Shown: positions 7,411 to 16,979 of the stretch, piece by piece
Layout: the number at the start of each line of letters is the position of its first letter
Numbering within the stretch: the first letter of the stretch is position 1
Source of the DNA: Chitinispirillum alkaliphilum
Lineage (GTDB): Bacteria > Fibrobacterota > Chitinivibrionia > Chitinivibrionales > Chitinispirillaceae
Length of the DNA stretch: 64,000 nt
Reading direction: 5' to 3'
NCBI GenBank assembly: GCA_001045525.1
Contig: LDWW01000011.1
Location: 61,231-125,230 of the forward strand
Notes under the pieces: generated by a model
Told to the model about the DNA's origin: nothing
Seen by the model: only the letters and a program-made list of their open reading frames with translations
Databases searched by the model: none
Translations under genes and position numbers: made by a program

Positions 7411-9051
7411 TCAAATCTCAATCGTCGTTGTAAAGGTAAATGGCAATTTGGCCCTGCTTGAAAATGTCACCTTTGAACATCCCAAAGCTACCCCAAATTC
7501 AGGGTGGAAAGTTGCTCTTTCGAGTTTATTGTCCACAGCCAAATCTGAGAAAATTTTTATTTGCTTACCACTATTTGTAACAGCTTGGTATTTTTTCTCA
7601 CCTATAGGTTTCACTTCTACATCGGGGTGGAAATGAAGAAATGCCTCGACCAAATGTTGATCTCTACCCTCAATAATATCTTCAATAATAACAGTGTTCC
7701 TCCGGGCAGTTATCTTCCTCCTATGCAACCCCACATTATTCAACCTTTTAAAACCATTATGAGCTGCTTTTAAAATATAACTTTTTCCATCTTCCTCTAT
7801 GGCATATTCAACAATTTGTGCTCTTTTTGCGACCCTGAATCCACTCCAGACTTCTGAGGAGTTTTTCCCATCAACACTCACAGTATTGTGTGCAGATGTA
7901 CTTCTTTGCCTGAGTCGTTCATGTCCACTGCCATAACAGGAGGTTCCACTGTCAACAATGATACGCTCTTTACCACTGGAGAATTCGAAACTGAGAGTGT
8001 CTGCGTGAGCATGGCCGGGTTGATAAGCAGGACCGATCTCCCCTGCATCAAATATCATTGTGTAGCTATCGGTCTCTATCCGTATATAACCGGTATCGCT
8101 AAGATTTGTGACCCCTTTTTTGGGAAGATGATCATCTGGTGTTATGCCTGATCTGGCAGCGTATTGAGCCAAATCTCTGTATTGGGGAGCTATTCCAAAT
8201 GCAGCATCATTAAAGAGCGCTATATTGCCATCACCGTGACACATAGCTTTAAGCCAATCTAATCCTTTTCCCGCCTTTTCCAGCCATTCGTTTGAAAGAT
8301 TTTCTGTTATCAGTGGATGGCTGTAACAACGAGATAAGTTAATGATATCGAGAATATCTTCAATCATTATACAATGATACATGGGAGAGCGTTCAAAATT
8401 ACCACCATCATTGAGGAGTTGCTCCGGAATCTCTTTTTCAAGGATTTTGATGCCCTTTTTTAGCCACTGATCAGCGGCTTTTCCTTCAAAGAATAGTCCT
8501 GCGAAAACAAGCGCCTTTGCATTAGCCAAAAGGTGGTTAGCAAGAAGGTGATACTCGAGATTATGGCTGAGATGTTGAACCTGCATAGCCAGGCTCTTCA
8601 AGGTGGAGTTAGCGAGCTGGTTAGTACATAGATGCCATTTTATCCAATTCACAGCCCTGAGTGAAACCGGATAAGGCTCCCAACCATTTCCTTCGGTAGG
8701 AGGATTATCTTCTATCCAACTGGTTATAAGTTTTTTTCCAGTTTCCAACTCAAGTGAACTGTTTAAAAAGTCGAAATAATGAAGATTGTAGAGCCATAGT
8801 TTTTCTGCCTGTGGATCATTCCACCCTGAGGGAAAAAGGATCTCTCTTTCACAGTTAAGAAATTTGAAACGGTCATGACTTAAACAGGTGTCTGGCTTCA
8901 GAATAAAACTACAGGGTGACTTATTTATTCTACGGATCGATAAAGCAGGAACTGAGGTTTTATGACCAAATCTGGCCAAATTACGCAGTCTGTAAATTAT
9001 TTGGACAGGTTTCAGAAAACGAATGGTTTGATAATAATGGCTAATATTCAT
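7411..9051 (-). CDS. Heparinase II/III-fold polysaccharide lyase-like protein of a polysaccharide locus
   Basis: 546 residues with an alpha/alpha toroid N-terminal half (LHYFDFL near residue 95; WEPYPVSLRAVNWIKW near 125; NHLLANAKALVFAGLFF near 165-185) and a C-terminal beta-sandwich (heparinase II/III domain) containing QPGHAHADTLSFEFSSG, VDSGTSCYGSG, RSTSAHNTVSVDG and SGFRV. No signal peptide is visible, as is usual for homologues encoded inside capsule or exopolysaccharide clusters, often beside WecB/WecC and glycosyltransferases. It may trim or modify the polymer, but the substrate is unknown. It is the first gene of the minus-strand run and shares a 271-bp A+T-rich divergent spacer with the Wzi-like gene, where promoters for both directions probably lie. 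Confidence 0.88.
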   Translation of the reverse strand: MNISHYYQTIRFLKPVQIIYRLRNLARFGHKTSVPALSIRRINKSPCSFILKPDTCLSHDRFKFLNCEREILFPSGWNDPQAEKLWLYNLHYFDFLNSSLELETGKKLITSWIEDNPPTEGNGWEPYPVSLRAVNWIKWHLCTNQLANSTLKSLAMQVQHLSHNLEYHLLANHLLANAKALVFAGLFFEGKAADQWLKKGIKILEKEIPEQLLNDGGNFERSPMYHCIMIEDILDIINLSRCYSHPLITENLSNEWLEKAGKGLDWLKAMCHGDGNIALFNDAAFGIAPQYRDLAQYAARSGITPDDHLPKKGVTNLSDTGYIRIETDSYTMIFDAGEIGPAYQPGHAHADTLSFEFSSGKERIIVDSGTSCYGSGHERLRQRSTSAHNTVSVDGKNSSEVWSGFRVAKRAQIVEYAIEEDGKSYILKAAHNGFKRLNNVGLHRRKITARRNTVIIEDIIEGRDQHLVEAFLHFHPDVEVKPIGEKKYQAVTNSGKQIKIFSDLAVDNKLERATFHPEFGVALGCSKVTFSSRAKLPFTFTTTIEI

Positions 9052-9322
9052 GAAGTTCTGTAATTTTGATGATCTGACAAACTTTGTGTGATCTGTTTTG
9101 CTTACGTGTAAAATTTACATAAAAATACTTTTTTCTTATGCCCCCGGCAAATCAAACAAAAAAAGGTGAGAAATCCCGAATTCTGTTGTACGGTAGTTAG
9201 ATTTTTCAAACCTAAAACCACAGAGATTTCTAATTATGCTATTAGCTATATGATGATCTACTGTGTATATTTAACTTAATTATACTTTCCTTTTATTTTT
9301 TGAACCTTTTCAGGGTTAGGCT

Positions 9323-10852
9323 ATGGCAGCGTTTTTTTGTTTTATTCAGAAGAAAGGAATTTATTTATTCTTCTTTTTAACAATTTTTATGAGTGTTTCT
9401 TTTTCTTCCCCTGCGATTTCACCAATCAATCGTTATGAACTGAGCAGGGAATATATCGAAGCAATCCACTCTTCCATAGAGCATGATCCCCCTTTTCTAT
9501 CTTTACCAAACACCTTCCTGGGAGATCGGTATTTACCTCTCAACTTTATATACCAGGACCAGACTCTCTCTTTCGATGTCAACTTCATAACAGCCTTTGA
9601 GAATCAACTGAAGTCCATGGGGTTTGGTGTCATCGATGCTTCCGGGCAGTTTGAGACTCCTTGGCTATTTGCCAGAGTGAGGTTTAATGGCTATGGAGCA
9701 CAAGGCTATCCGCAGACCCGTTTCGCTGAACCCAAAGAGGATTTTCAGGAAATAGCCTATGAAAGATTTTTCTCCGGGAGAAGATCACCGATAAGAAGTG
9801 GGCCTGAAGTTGACTTTACACTTCCCGAAGCCCATATGACCTTTATCTACAGAAATCTTGAGCTTGGTTTTGGAAGGGAAAAACTTCGCTGGGGGCCTGG
9901 ATATAAGGGTACGCTTCTCCACTCAGGTTATGCGCATGCTCCGTTTTATTTCTACCATTTCAAATTAAACATGGCTGACCGCATACACATGTCTGCCTAT
10001 CTTTCTGGTTATGATGATGAAAATGCCTTTAGATACAGCGACTTTACGAAAGAAAAGGTCCCGCCAATGCTCCAGGATAAACCGCTGCCCGCAAGGTACG
10101 GAGCAGCCCACAGACTGGACATAAAATTCAACAAACATTTTCAGCTCGGTATATATGAGAAAGTTAATTTCTTTGGCACACAGGATCTTATCAGATATGC
10201 CAATCCGTTTCAAATCTACTATATAGGTTTACATACCGGGAATAACTATCCCAACAAGATGGGGGGAATAGATTTTAATCTCGTATTCCACCCCCTTCGA
10301 ATATATGGAGAGCTTTTGAATGATGATATCACCAGTTTTGATACAGTTGGCAATCCAAGCAAGTACGGGCTTCAATTGGGTGCAAGCTGGTATTTCGACA
10401 ATGATATTTTAAGGGAGATAGGTATTGAATATACCCACATAACTTATTATATGTATGGTCATTACACCATACTTAACCGTCACACTTACTGGAATCAAAG
10501 CATGGGCTGGCCATGGGGTAATGACCAGGATCTTTTTCATGCGCGTGCACTGTTTAGGTTAAGACCTGATCTTCATGCCAAAATTGAAGCAAATTACTGG
10601 TTGATAGGCGAGGGGAAGATCAGAGATGAGTGGTACGATGACGGAAGACCAAACTTCGATGACAAACCCTACTTCCCCGAAAACCCCGACCACATCCTCT
10701 CCTTTATCCTGTCCGGCTCCTACTCCCCCCGCGACTGGCTGACACTGAATATGTACTACCGTCCCTGGTGGATAAACGGTGATTTTAATCAGGGATTTCA
10801 TGCTTTTATGCGTGTGGGGATACCCGGGAGGGTTGCGTACAGGCTGGAGTGA
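9323..10852 (+). CDS. Wzi-like capsule assembly outer-membrane beta-barrel
   Basis: 509 residues with an N-terminal hydrophobic signal sequence (residues about 10-30, IYLFFFLTIFMSVSFSS) and many alternating aromatic strands. The GFGREKLRWGPGYKGTLL block near residue 185 and NRHTYWNQSMGWPWGNDQD near 400 resemble the capsule-assembly Wzi family, whose 18-stranded barrel binds nascent capsule on the outer membrane. Family members often carry this RWGPG motif. Placed at the end of the polysaccharide locus and transcribed away from the lyase-like gene, it likely anchors the polymer made by this cluster. It is longer than E. coli Wzi and may have additional strands. Confidence 0.75.
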   Translation: MAAFFCFIQKKGIYLFFFLTIFMSVSFSSPAISPINRYELSREYIEAIHSSIEHDPPFLSLPNTFLGDRYLPLNFIYQDQTLSFDVNFITAFENQLKSMGFGVIDASGQFETPWLFARVRFNGYGAQGYPQTRFAEPKEDFQEIAYERFFSGRRSPIRSGPEVDFTLPEAHMTFIYRNLELGFGREKLRWGPGYKGTLLHSGYAHAPFYFYHFKLNMADRIHMSAYLSGYDDENAFRYSDFTKEKVPPMLQDKPLPARYGAAHRLDIKFNKHFQLGIYEKVNFFGTQDLIRYANPFQIYYIGLHTGNNYPNKMGGIDFNLVFHPLRIYGELLNDDITSFDTVGNPSKYGLQLGASWYFDNDILREIGIEYTHITYYMYGHYTILNRHTYWNQSMGWPWGNDQDLFHARALFRLRPDLHAKIEANYWLIGEGKIRDEWYDDGRPNFDDKPYFPENPDHILSFILSGSYSPRDWLTLNMYYRPWWINGDFNQGFHAFMRVGIPGRVAYRLE

Positions 10853-11449
10853 TTAAAAAGGGTGATTAGTTCAGCCCTGGCCTATGTTTACCCGGAAATA
10901 GAGTCCCCCTACCCCGGTAGAGGACTTTCGTAAGCATTTTCTGCCACAATAGACATTAGTTATAAAAAAGTGCATTGCAGATACACTTACTACAGAATGT
11001 GGGGAAAATTATATGCTTGGAAAATTTCTTCAAGTCCCCCCTTTGTGGAAACAGGGGGCTTTCCAGGAGAGGACTGCTTAATAACCTTAACTTAACACCT
11101 CCCCGGTGGGGGAACCAACGGATAGGAAGGGACTTGTGGAGGGTAACAGAGAATATGCCGGGGCCCAAAAGGCTGAACTGTATCAGGGTTAACCCTTAGC
11201 AATGTTTGAAGTTGCTGCCATCCACTTTAAAAAAAACCACAGTTGAGTGCACTGGCACGTTTATCATAACAATCAGCACTCTTAATTACTTTTTATTATA
11301 ATATTTAGTAATTACAATTATCATTTATTATAATATTTAGTAATTTAAATTATCAGATTGTATATTCAAGTTTGAGAATCAGATAAACCAGTCGTAAATT
11401 GCCTCTGTTTTAAAAAAAATCTTACAACACAAAAAGAGCGAAAACACCA
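10853..11449. other. Gene-free spacer with palindromic repeats
   Basis: No convincing gene. It contains a hairpin at about 10902-10929 (AGTCC..CTAC/GTAG..GGACT), likely a terminator for the Wzi-like gene, then a C/G-run inverted repeat around 11037-11066 and a second G/C-run pair near 11099-11116. Such stretches read as SPLCGNRG-like peptides when translated and are typical of dispersed intergenic repeats rather than genes. The last 170 bp are very A+T-rich and carry a tandem repeat. Confidence 0.6.
11292..11355. repeat. Tandem duplication of a 32-bp A+T-rich unit
   Basis: 11292-11323 and 11324-11355 are two adjacent 32-bp copies starting TTTATTATAATATTTAG, differing at two positions. They lie about 95 bp upstream of the DUF4143 ATPase start and include TATAAT-like sequence, so they could influence its promoter. 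Confidence 0.8.
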
Positions 11450-12580
11450 ATGATCGAGAGAACCATTAAGGCTCAAATCGAAAGCGATATGTTCAGAGGG
11501 AAGGCTATTTTGCTCTACGGAGCACGCCAGACCGGGAAATCGACTCTTATTGGTGAGCTTTTAAAGGACAGATCAGATGAGGTTTTGTTTCTCAACGGCG
11601 ATGATCATGATATAAGGGTAATGCTCTCAGAGGTAACTTCCACAAAATGGAAAAACATAATCGGCAAAAAACGGATTGTGTTCATAGATGAAGCCCAGCG
11701 AATAGAAAACATAGGTTTAGCCATTAAGATCATTACGGACCAGCTGCCCGGAATTCAGGTAATTGCAACAGGCTCATCAACATTTGAACTGGCCAACAGG
11801 TTAAATGAACCCCTTACCGGAAGGAAGTATGTGTATTACCTCCCCCCTTTCTCCTTTGCAGAACTCTGCAGTGAGTATGGCCTGATTGAGGAGAAAAGGA
11901 GCCTTGAGAACCGTCTGGTTTTTGGAAGTTATCCGGAGGTGGTTGTTTCCGGGGGTGAAGAGGAGAGGGTTTTGAAGCTTCTTGCTGACAGTTTTCTTTT
12001 TAAAGACATACTGATGTTAGAGGATATAAAAAAGCCTTCCTTATTGATGAAAATCCTAAGAGCCCTGGCTTTGCAGCTTGGCAGTGAAGTGTCGTACGCG
12101 GAGATAGCGCAGCTTGTTGGATCCAACAAAAACACTGTGGAAAAGTACATCGATTTGCTGGAGAAGGTTTTTGTCGTTTACACCTTACCAGCCCTTAGCC
12201 GCAATGTAAGAAATGAACTCAAAAAAGGCAAGAAGGTGTATTTTTGTGACAACGGGATTCGCAATGCGGTGACAGGCAATTTTCAGCCGGTTAGTACACG
12301 AACCGATGTGGGGGCACTTTGGGAAAATTACATTATCGGCGAGAGGATTAAATATCTGTCCAACCAGGGATTAAACGCAGGAAAACATTTCTGGCGTACG
12401 ACACAAAAGCAGGAGATAGATTATATAGAAGAAAGAAACGGGGTATTGCGTGCATTTGAGTTTAAGTGGAACAGAACAAAAAAAGCGACTTTTCCCCTGA
12501 CTTTCAGAAAAGCATATCCGGAGCATGAGCTTTTTACGGTAACTCCTGAGAACTATGCTGAGTTTCTTGGGGTTAAGTGA
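11450..12580 (+). CDS. AAA ATPase with DUF4143 domain
   Basis: 376 residues. The N-terminal AAA_14 domain has Walker A GARQTGKST (residues 24-32), Walker B IVFIDEAQRI (about 75-84) and a sensor TGSSTFEL near 106. The C-terminal DUF4143 region includes a winged-helix-like block (YAEIAQLVGSNKNTVEKYIDLLE, split across two helices), VYFCDNGIRNAV and a PD-(D/E)XK-like end with FWRTTQKQEIDYIEE and AFEFKWN. Such proteins are widespread, often present in many paralogues, and their function is unresolved. It stands alone between repeat-rich spacers, which fits a mobile or frequently exchanged accessory gene. The Shine-Dalgarno is weak. Confidence 0.9.
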   Translation: MIERTIKAQIESDMFRGKAILLYGARQTGKSTLIGELLKDRSDEVLFLNGDDHDIRVMLSEVTSTKWKNIIGKKRIVFIDEAQRIENIGLAIKIITDQLPGIQVIATGSSTFELANRLNEPLTGRKYVYYLPPFSFAELCSEYGLIEEKRSLENRLVFGSYPEVVVSGGEEERVLKLLADSFLFKDILMLEDIKKPSLLMKILRALALQLGSEVSYAEIAQLVGSNKNTVEKYIDLLEKVFVVYTLPALSRNVRNELKKGKKVYFCDNGIRNAVTGNFQPVSTRTDVGALWENYIIGERIKYLSNQGLNAGKHFWRTTQKQEIDYIEERNGVLRAFEFKWNRTKKATFPLTFRKAYPEHELFTVTPENYAEFLGVK

Positions 12581-13006
12581 GAAATGGGCAGCACAGAGAT
12601 GCTCATTTTTGAAGGCTGAAGGAACAGAAAGCAAATCAGCAAAACAGTGCTTACGTAAGCAGCTTGGGTAAAACGCGGCAGATTGCCTGGAAGGTGGCGC
12701 TTTCTTAAGCGTCCAGTGCCCTCAAAGGGCGGAGCGTCTTCGCGCAGCCCTATAAACGAGGCACCGAGGAGGAACGACGAGCCTGTAAGGGAATCGGTGC
12801 CGTCCGCGGCAGCCGCCCAGACTTTTCTCACTCTTTTCGTTCTGTTTTTTTCAGCCGTAAAATTTCTACCAAAATTTATCGTATTATATACGCCTGAAGC
12901 TCACAATTTGCGTCCATTGTGTATTTTTTATGACAACACCCTATGATATGAGCTATTTTTAGATCTATTCTTCGGTTTCTTTTACTGTTTTAATGGAGGT
13001 TGTGCA
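12581..13006. repeat. Spacer holding one copy of a dispersed intergenic repeat
   Basis: Bases about 12664-12838 match 52040-52232: shared blocks are TGGGTNAANCGCGGCAG, a stem-loop, TTCGCGCAGC followed by CTATAAACGAGG, GAGGAGGAACGA, GTCCGCGGCAGC and a TTCTNACTCT end. Between the first two blocks each copy has a stem-loop with a different sequence. No open frame in it looks like a protein; it is a non-coding repeat downstream of the DUF4143 gene. Confidence 0.7.
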
Positions 13007-14233
13007 TTGTTCCAGACCCTGATGGGGCCAGATATCTACACCAGAATACTTTTCATCATTGCGGTATCCTTCTGTTTTATAGAAATTATGGCAACCCTGT
13101 TTACAATCATCTATCAGCGCTTTGTTTATCACAGAGTCATAAAACCCAAATATGACAGCAACTATGAACCCCGGTGTTCCATAATAGTCCCCTGCAAAGG
13201 ATTACCCAAGGATCTTGGCAGCAATCTTCGGGGCTTTCTTGAACTGGACTACAAGGACTACGAGGTGATCTTTGTTGTGGAGAGCGAAACAGATCCGGCA
13301 GTTTCGGAGATAAAAGAGGTATGCAGTGATAGAAGAGTATCACTGGTGGTAGCGGGTTTTTCAAAAGAGTGCGCCCAGAAAAACCACAACATGCTCGCAG
13401 CCATACGAAAAGCGACAGATACAGAGGTCTTTGTTTTCGCCGATTCAGATATCAAACCATCCCCCGAATGGCTAAAAGAGCTGACAATGCCGCTTTCTGA
13501 CAGCAAAGTTACAGTTACCAGTGGTTTCAGATGGCTTCATGCCCTTAAGGCCACCCCCGGTGAGCTCACCCATTTCTATGTAAACACATTTATCTATATC
13601 ACTTTCACCACTGCCTGCTTTTTTGGCGGAGTGGGGCTGTGGGGCGGTTCGATGGCCATAAGAAAGGAAGATTTTGACGGGCTTGGGGTTGCAAAAAAAT
13701 GGTCCAGAGCAGCTGTAGATGACATGAGCCTTTCAGATCTTGTTTTCAAAAGTTCTAAAAAGGCGGTGATTGTACCAACCTGTCTGACCAAAAGTGATGA
13801 CCTCATTCAATCGGTAGGCTCAACGATCTCCTGGTTTGAAAGACAGATCATGTATCTTAAGGCATATCAGAAACCCTTATGGCTTATTGCATTGCCCCTG
13901 TCACTCATTGGCTCAGCCTTGCTGTTTCTTTTGCCCTTTTCACTGCTGGGCTCATTTTTCTCCAACCACAAATCATTTACCGCCCTTGGCGGAGGCGCGG
14001 CAGTGATCTTTTACGCTGGACAGGCCCTTACAGCACTGCTTTATCCTCTTATGGGAAAAACTCCTCCCAAACTTAAGTTTCTGTTATTTCAGCCATTTCT
14101 AAGATTTACACATGCTCTGAGCTATTTCAGAACAATTATTACCAATACCATAATATGGGCTGGGATAGAGTACAAAGTTAGCAGTAACGGGGATGTGGAA
14201 AGTCTTCAGAGACTTGTGGGAGAGCTTAAATAA
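13007..14233 (+). CDS. Membrane glycosyltransferase family 2/21
   Basis: 408 residues. One N-terminal membrane helix (residues about 10-33) precedes a GT-A domain: CSIIVPCKG (58-66), DYEVIFVVES, the DXD-like motif FADSDI near 145, GGSMAIRKEDF, AVDDMSLSDL (catalytic acid region) and SWFERQIMYLK, comparable to the Q/RXXRW motif of processive or ceramide-type enzymes. Three to four C-terminal helices follow. This layout matches GT21/HpnI-like enzymes that glycosylate a lipid at the cytoplasmic membrane. The TTG at 13007 is chosen because GGAGG (12995-12999) precedes it by 7 bases; no better ATG exists. The lipid acceptor is unknown. Confidence 0.8.
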   Translation: MFQTLMGPDIYTRILFIIAVSFCFIEIMATLFTIIYQRFVYHRVIKPKYDSNYEPRCSIIVPCKGLPKDLGSNLRGFLELDYKDYEVIFVVESETDPAVSEIKEVCSDRRVSLVVAGFSKECAQKNHNMLAAIRKATDTEVFVFADSDIKPSPEWLKELTMPLSDSKVTVTSGFRWLHALKATPGELTHFYVNTFIYITFTTACFFGGVGLWGGSMAIRKEDFDGLGVAKKWSRAAVDDMSLSDLVFKSSKKAVIVPTCLTKSDDLIQSVGSTISWFERQIMYLKAYQKPLWLIALPLSLIGSALLFLLPFSLLGSFFSNHKSFTALGGGAAVIFYAGQALTALLYPLMGKTPPKLKFLLFQPFLRFTHALSYFRTIITNTIIWAGIEYKVSSNGDVESLQRLVGELK

Positions 14234-14345
14234 ATTCACAACATAACCTAAACTCTATATTTAGTACTCTGTACAGTAACCAGACTTTATTTATGCCGAT
14301 TCTCAAACTAATACAGAACATCTACAATTCACACGGGGGCAGTTA

Positions 14346-14966
14346 ATGTTGCGTTGCGCAGTATTTGCATCAGGAGGCGGGAGTAATTTCAAAGCACTCC
14401 TTGAACGCAGTCTTACAGGGGATCTCCATGCCCAATTTGTATTGATGATAGGTAATAACAGCACTGCAGCAGTTTTCGAACATGCCAGGAAACATCACAT
14501 ACCCACCCTTCACTGTGCCCCATCACACTTTGATAGCGAACAACAGTACAGCTCATTTCTCATTGCCCAGCTGGAGAAATGCAATGCCCAGATGATAGTT
14601 CTGGCAGGATATATGAAGAAACTCCCAACGGAGATCGTTGAAAAATATCAGGGCAGAATCATCAACATCCACCCCTCTCTTCTCCCTGCATTTGGGGGAA
14701 AAGGGATGTATGGGTCAAACGTCCATAAAGCAGTTATTGAATGCGGAGTCAGGGTTACCGGCGTAACGGTACATTTCGTAGATGAAGAGTATGATCAGGG
14801 ACCAATCATTAGTCAGGAACCGGTGAAGGTGCTCGATACAGATACCCCCCAAACACTGGCTGCACGGGTTCTTGCTATGGAGCATGCAACCTACTGGAGG
14901 GCACTGGATGCAATCTCCAGAGGTAAAATCTGCCTTGAGGGAAGAAGGGTTAAGGGAAATGTCTGA
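14346..14966 (+). CDS. purN: Phosphoribosylglycinamide formyltransferase (GART)
   Basis: 206 residues. It transfers the formyl group of 10-formyl-tetrahydrofolate to GAR in purine synthesis. Visible signatures are FASGGGSNFKALL (phosphate loop), LAGYMKKLP, INIHPSLLPAFGG with the catalytic asparagine and histidine, GVTVHFVDEEYDQGPII with the catalytic aspartate. The length is normal. Its 3' end overlaps the RNase HII start by 8 bp, so the two are coupled. The purE-purK pair is elsewhere in the window (34.9-36.4 kb). Confidence 0.95.
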   Translation: MLRCAVFASGGGSNFKALLERSLTGDLHAQFVLMIGNNSTAAVFEHARKHHIPTLHCAPSHFDSEQQYSSFLIAQLEKCNAQMIVLAGYMKKLPTEIVEKYQGRIINIHPSLLPAFGGKGMYGSNVHKAVIECGVRVTGVTVHFVDEEYDQGPIISQEPVKVLDTDTPQTLAARVLAMEHATYWRALDAISRGKICLEGRRVKGNV

Positions 14967-15615
14967 AAAAGGTATCCACGATACCGGCAAGCTTTACTCT
15001 TTCGATCAGGAATTTCTCAGTCAAAAAGGCATCCTTTCACTGGCCGGTGTGGATGAAGCAGGCAGGGGACCACTTGCAGGTCCCGTAGTGGCAGCAGCGG
15101 TAATACTCGATCAGAAAAATTTTATCCCCGGACTCAATGACTCAAAACAACTGAAAGAAAAAACCCGCGAACAGCTCTATGCACTTATAACAGAGCAGGC
15201 GCTTTTTTGGTCAACAGGCCTGTCCAGTGCGCAGGAAGTTGACAGGTTAAATGTCCTCCGGGCAACTTTTCTCGCCATGCAAAGGGCACTCGAAAAGATC
15301 GGGGATACCTGCCCGCTCTACCTTATCGATGGTAACCAGAGTATTCCCGAAATCCCGCGCGATAAACAGCAAACTGTGGTAAAGGGTGATTCCCTGAGCG
15401 CATCTGTCGCTGCGGCGTCGATAGTGGCCAAGGTCACAAGGGACCGTATGATGAGATCCTTTCATGAGCAGTACGGAAACTACGACTTTGACAAAAACAA
15501 GGGATACGGAACCGCAGAGCATATAAAAAGCATCAAGAAATTCGGGTTAAGCCCTGTGCATCGGCGCTCTTTTTGTGAGCATTTTCTGGTTCAAATCCAG
15601 CTTGAATTTGATTGA
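14959..15615 (+). CDS. rnhB: Ribonuclease HII
   Basis: About 218 residues. It removes RNA and single ribonucleotides from DNA. Motifs: AGVDEAGRGPLAGPVVAAA (catalytic D and E), LNDSKQL, VDRLNVLRAT, LIDGN with the third acidic residue, and SIVAKVTRDRMM. The ATG at 14959 follows TAAGGGA and overlaps purN by 8 bp; the longer open frame from 14872 lies inside purN and is unlikely. The C-terminal GYGTAEH and HRRSF segments are standard for the family. Confidence 0.95.
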   Translation: MSEKGIHDTGKLYSFDQEFLSQKGILSLAGVDEAGRGPLAGPVVAAAVILDQKNFIPGLNDSKQLKEKTREQLYALITEQALFWSTGLSSAQEVDRLNVLRATFLAMQRALEKIGDTCPLYLIDGNQSIPEIPRDKQQTVVKGDSLSASVAAASIVAKVTRDRMMRSFHEQYGNYDFDKNKGYGTAEHIKSIKKFGLSPVHRRSFCEHFLVQIQLEFD

Positions 15616-15672
15616 ATTTCAACATTTACAAAAACAAAGTACTATTTTCAAAAGGTTTCGAAAGGAGAATGC

Positions 15673-16977
15673 ATGGCCGAGGTTAAAGCTTTCAGGGGAT
15701 TAAGATTCAACTTGCAGACACCACAGGATCTGGGAATGTATACAGCTCCCCCCTATGACATGATAAATGACAGCATGGTAAATGAGCTCTACGACTTGCA
15801 CCCTCACAATGCCGTTCGTATTATTCAGAACAAAAAAGAGGATAGCGACAAGGAAAACCGGGACCGCCACATCAGAGCTGCCAGTATCCTAAAGAGCTGG
15901 ATGGATGAAGGGGTGATCAAAAAAGATGAAAAAGATTCCGTTTACATATACGCGCAGAAGTTCAGCGCCGACATAAACGGGGTGAAAGGGTCTTTTGAAC
16001 GAATCGGTGTTATTACTCTGGTCAAGCTGGTCGATTTTGAAGAGAAAGTTGTTTTCCCTCATGAATATACCCTCTCCGGCCCAAAGCAGGACAGATATGA
16101 GCTCCTCGATGCCTCACGGACAAATACAGGCCAGATCTTTGGATTGATCCCTGATGAAGGAGACCTTTTCACAACAATCAAAAAGATGAAAGAAGGCAGA
16201 GCGCCTCTCGGTGAATTTACTGATGAAAACGAGGTTGTCCATTCGCTCTACAGCTGTGAAGATGAACAGCTAATAGGTGAACTGAAAAAAAATGTTGACA
16301 GCCGCTCTGTTCTCATTGCAGACGGACATCACCGGTATGAAACCGCACTGCGCTACTATAAAGAAAAGGGCAGTGATGCCTATTCTCATCTCATGATGAC
16401 ACTTGTTTCCATGGCTGATCCCGGACTTGTGATCAGGCCCTTTCACCGCATGGTCAACAGGGCACATGCAGGAGAGCAGGTTGTTATGGGCCAGGCGCTC
16501 AAAAAATATTTCGACATGAAAGTGATCGGAAAAGCAGATACCCAGGAGGTAACCCGTGCGCTCGCTCAGGAAGTAAAAGACAAAGAGATTGTATACTGGG
16601 ACTGTGATTCTTCTGAGCTCTATCTTCTTAAACTCAACGAAGAGGGTGAAGAGTTTCTGAAGAGTGTTATGCCAGAGCACAGTGATTTGTGGAAACATCT
16701 GGAGGTTTCAGTTATAAACACAATCGTTATTAACAAGATTCTCAGCCTACCGCTTGACGGACACGTTCTACACGATGTTGTAGAGTATGTAAATGATGTT
16801 TCAGATGCAGCCCAAGCACTTGGTTCTGCAGATAAGTATTACGGAGGTTTTTTCATCAAACCTCTCTCGATTCAGGCCATAAATGATATTGTAAAGGGCG
16901 GGGAAAGGATGCCTCAGAAGTCCACCAATTTTTTCCCCAAACTCTTTTCCGGTCTTGTGTTCAACAAAATGGAGTAG
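15673..16977 (+). CDS. DUF1015 family protein
   Basis: 434 residues, normal length for DUF1015. Family hallmarks are the N-terminal AFRGLRFN and YTAPPYDMIND segments, NAVRIIQNK, FPHEYTLSGPKQDR, and the central IADGHHRYETALRYY near residue 216. Biochemical function is not established; the family resembles a ParB/sulfiredoxin-type or kinase-like fold by some predictions, and some annotations link it to serine kinases. A good AAAGGAGAA ribosome site precedes the start. It is separated by 2 bp from the next membrane protein, so the pair is likely co-transcribed. Confidence 0.9.
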   Translation: MAEVKAFRGLRFNLQTPQDLGMYTAPPYDMINDSMVNELYDLHPHNAVRIIQNKKEDSDKENRDRHIRAASILKSWMDEGVIKKDEKDSVYIYAQKFSADINGVKGSFERIGVITLVKLVDFEEKVVFPHEYTLSGPKQDRYELLDASRTNTGQIFGLIPDEGDLFTTIKKMKEGRAPLGEFTDENEVVHSLYSCEDEQLIGELKKNVDSRSVLIADGHHRYETALRYYKEKGSDAYSHLMMTLVSMADPGLVIRPFHRMVNRAHAGEQVVMGQALKKYFDMKVIGKADTQEVTRALAQEVKDKEIVYWDCDSSELYLLKLNEEGEEFLKSVMPEHSDLWKHLEVSVINTIVINKILSLPLDGHVLHDVVEYVNDVSDAAQALGSADKYYGGFFIKPLSIQAINDIVKGGERMPQKSTNFFPKLFSGLVFNKME

Positions 16978-16979
16978 AT

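Noticed and set aside
10956..11199. Short frames with SPLCGNRG-like text
   Set aside because: Such text arises from translated palindromic intergenic repeats.
11280..11360. Possible CRISPR-like repeat
   Set aside because: Only two directly adjacent units without spacers, so a tandem repeat, not an array.
12553..12831. Overlapping open frames in the dispersed repeat
   Set aside because: Both strands are open because of the G+C-rich repeat; no family match or start signal.
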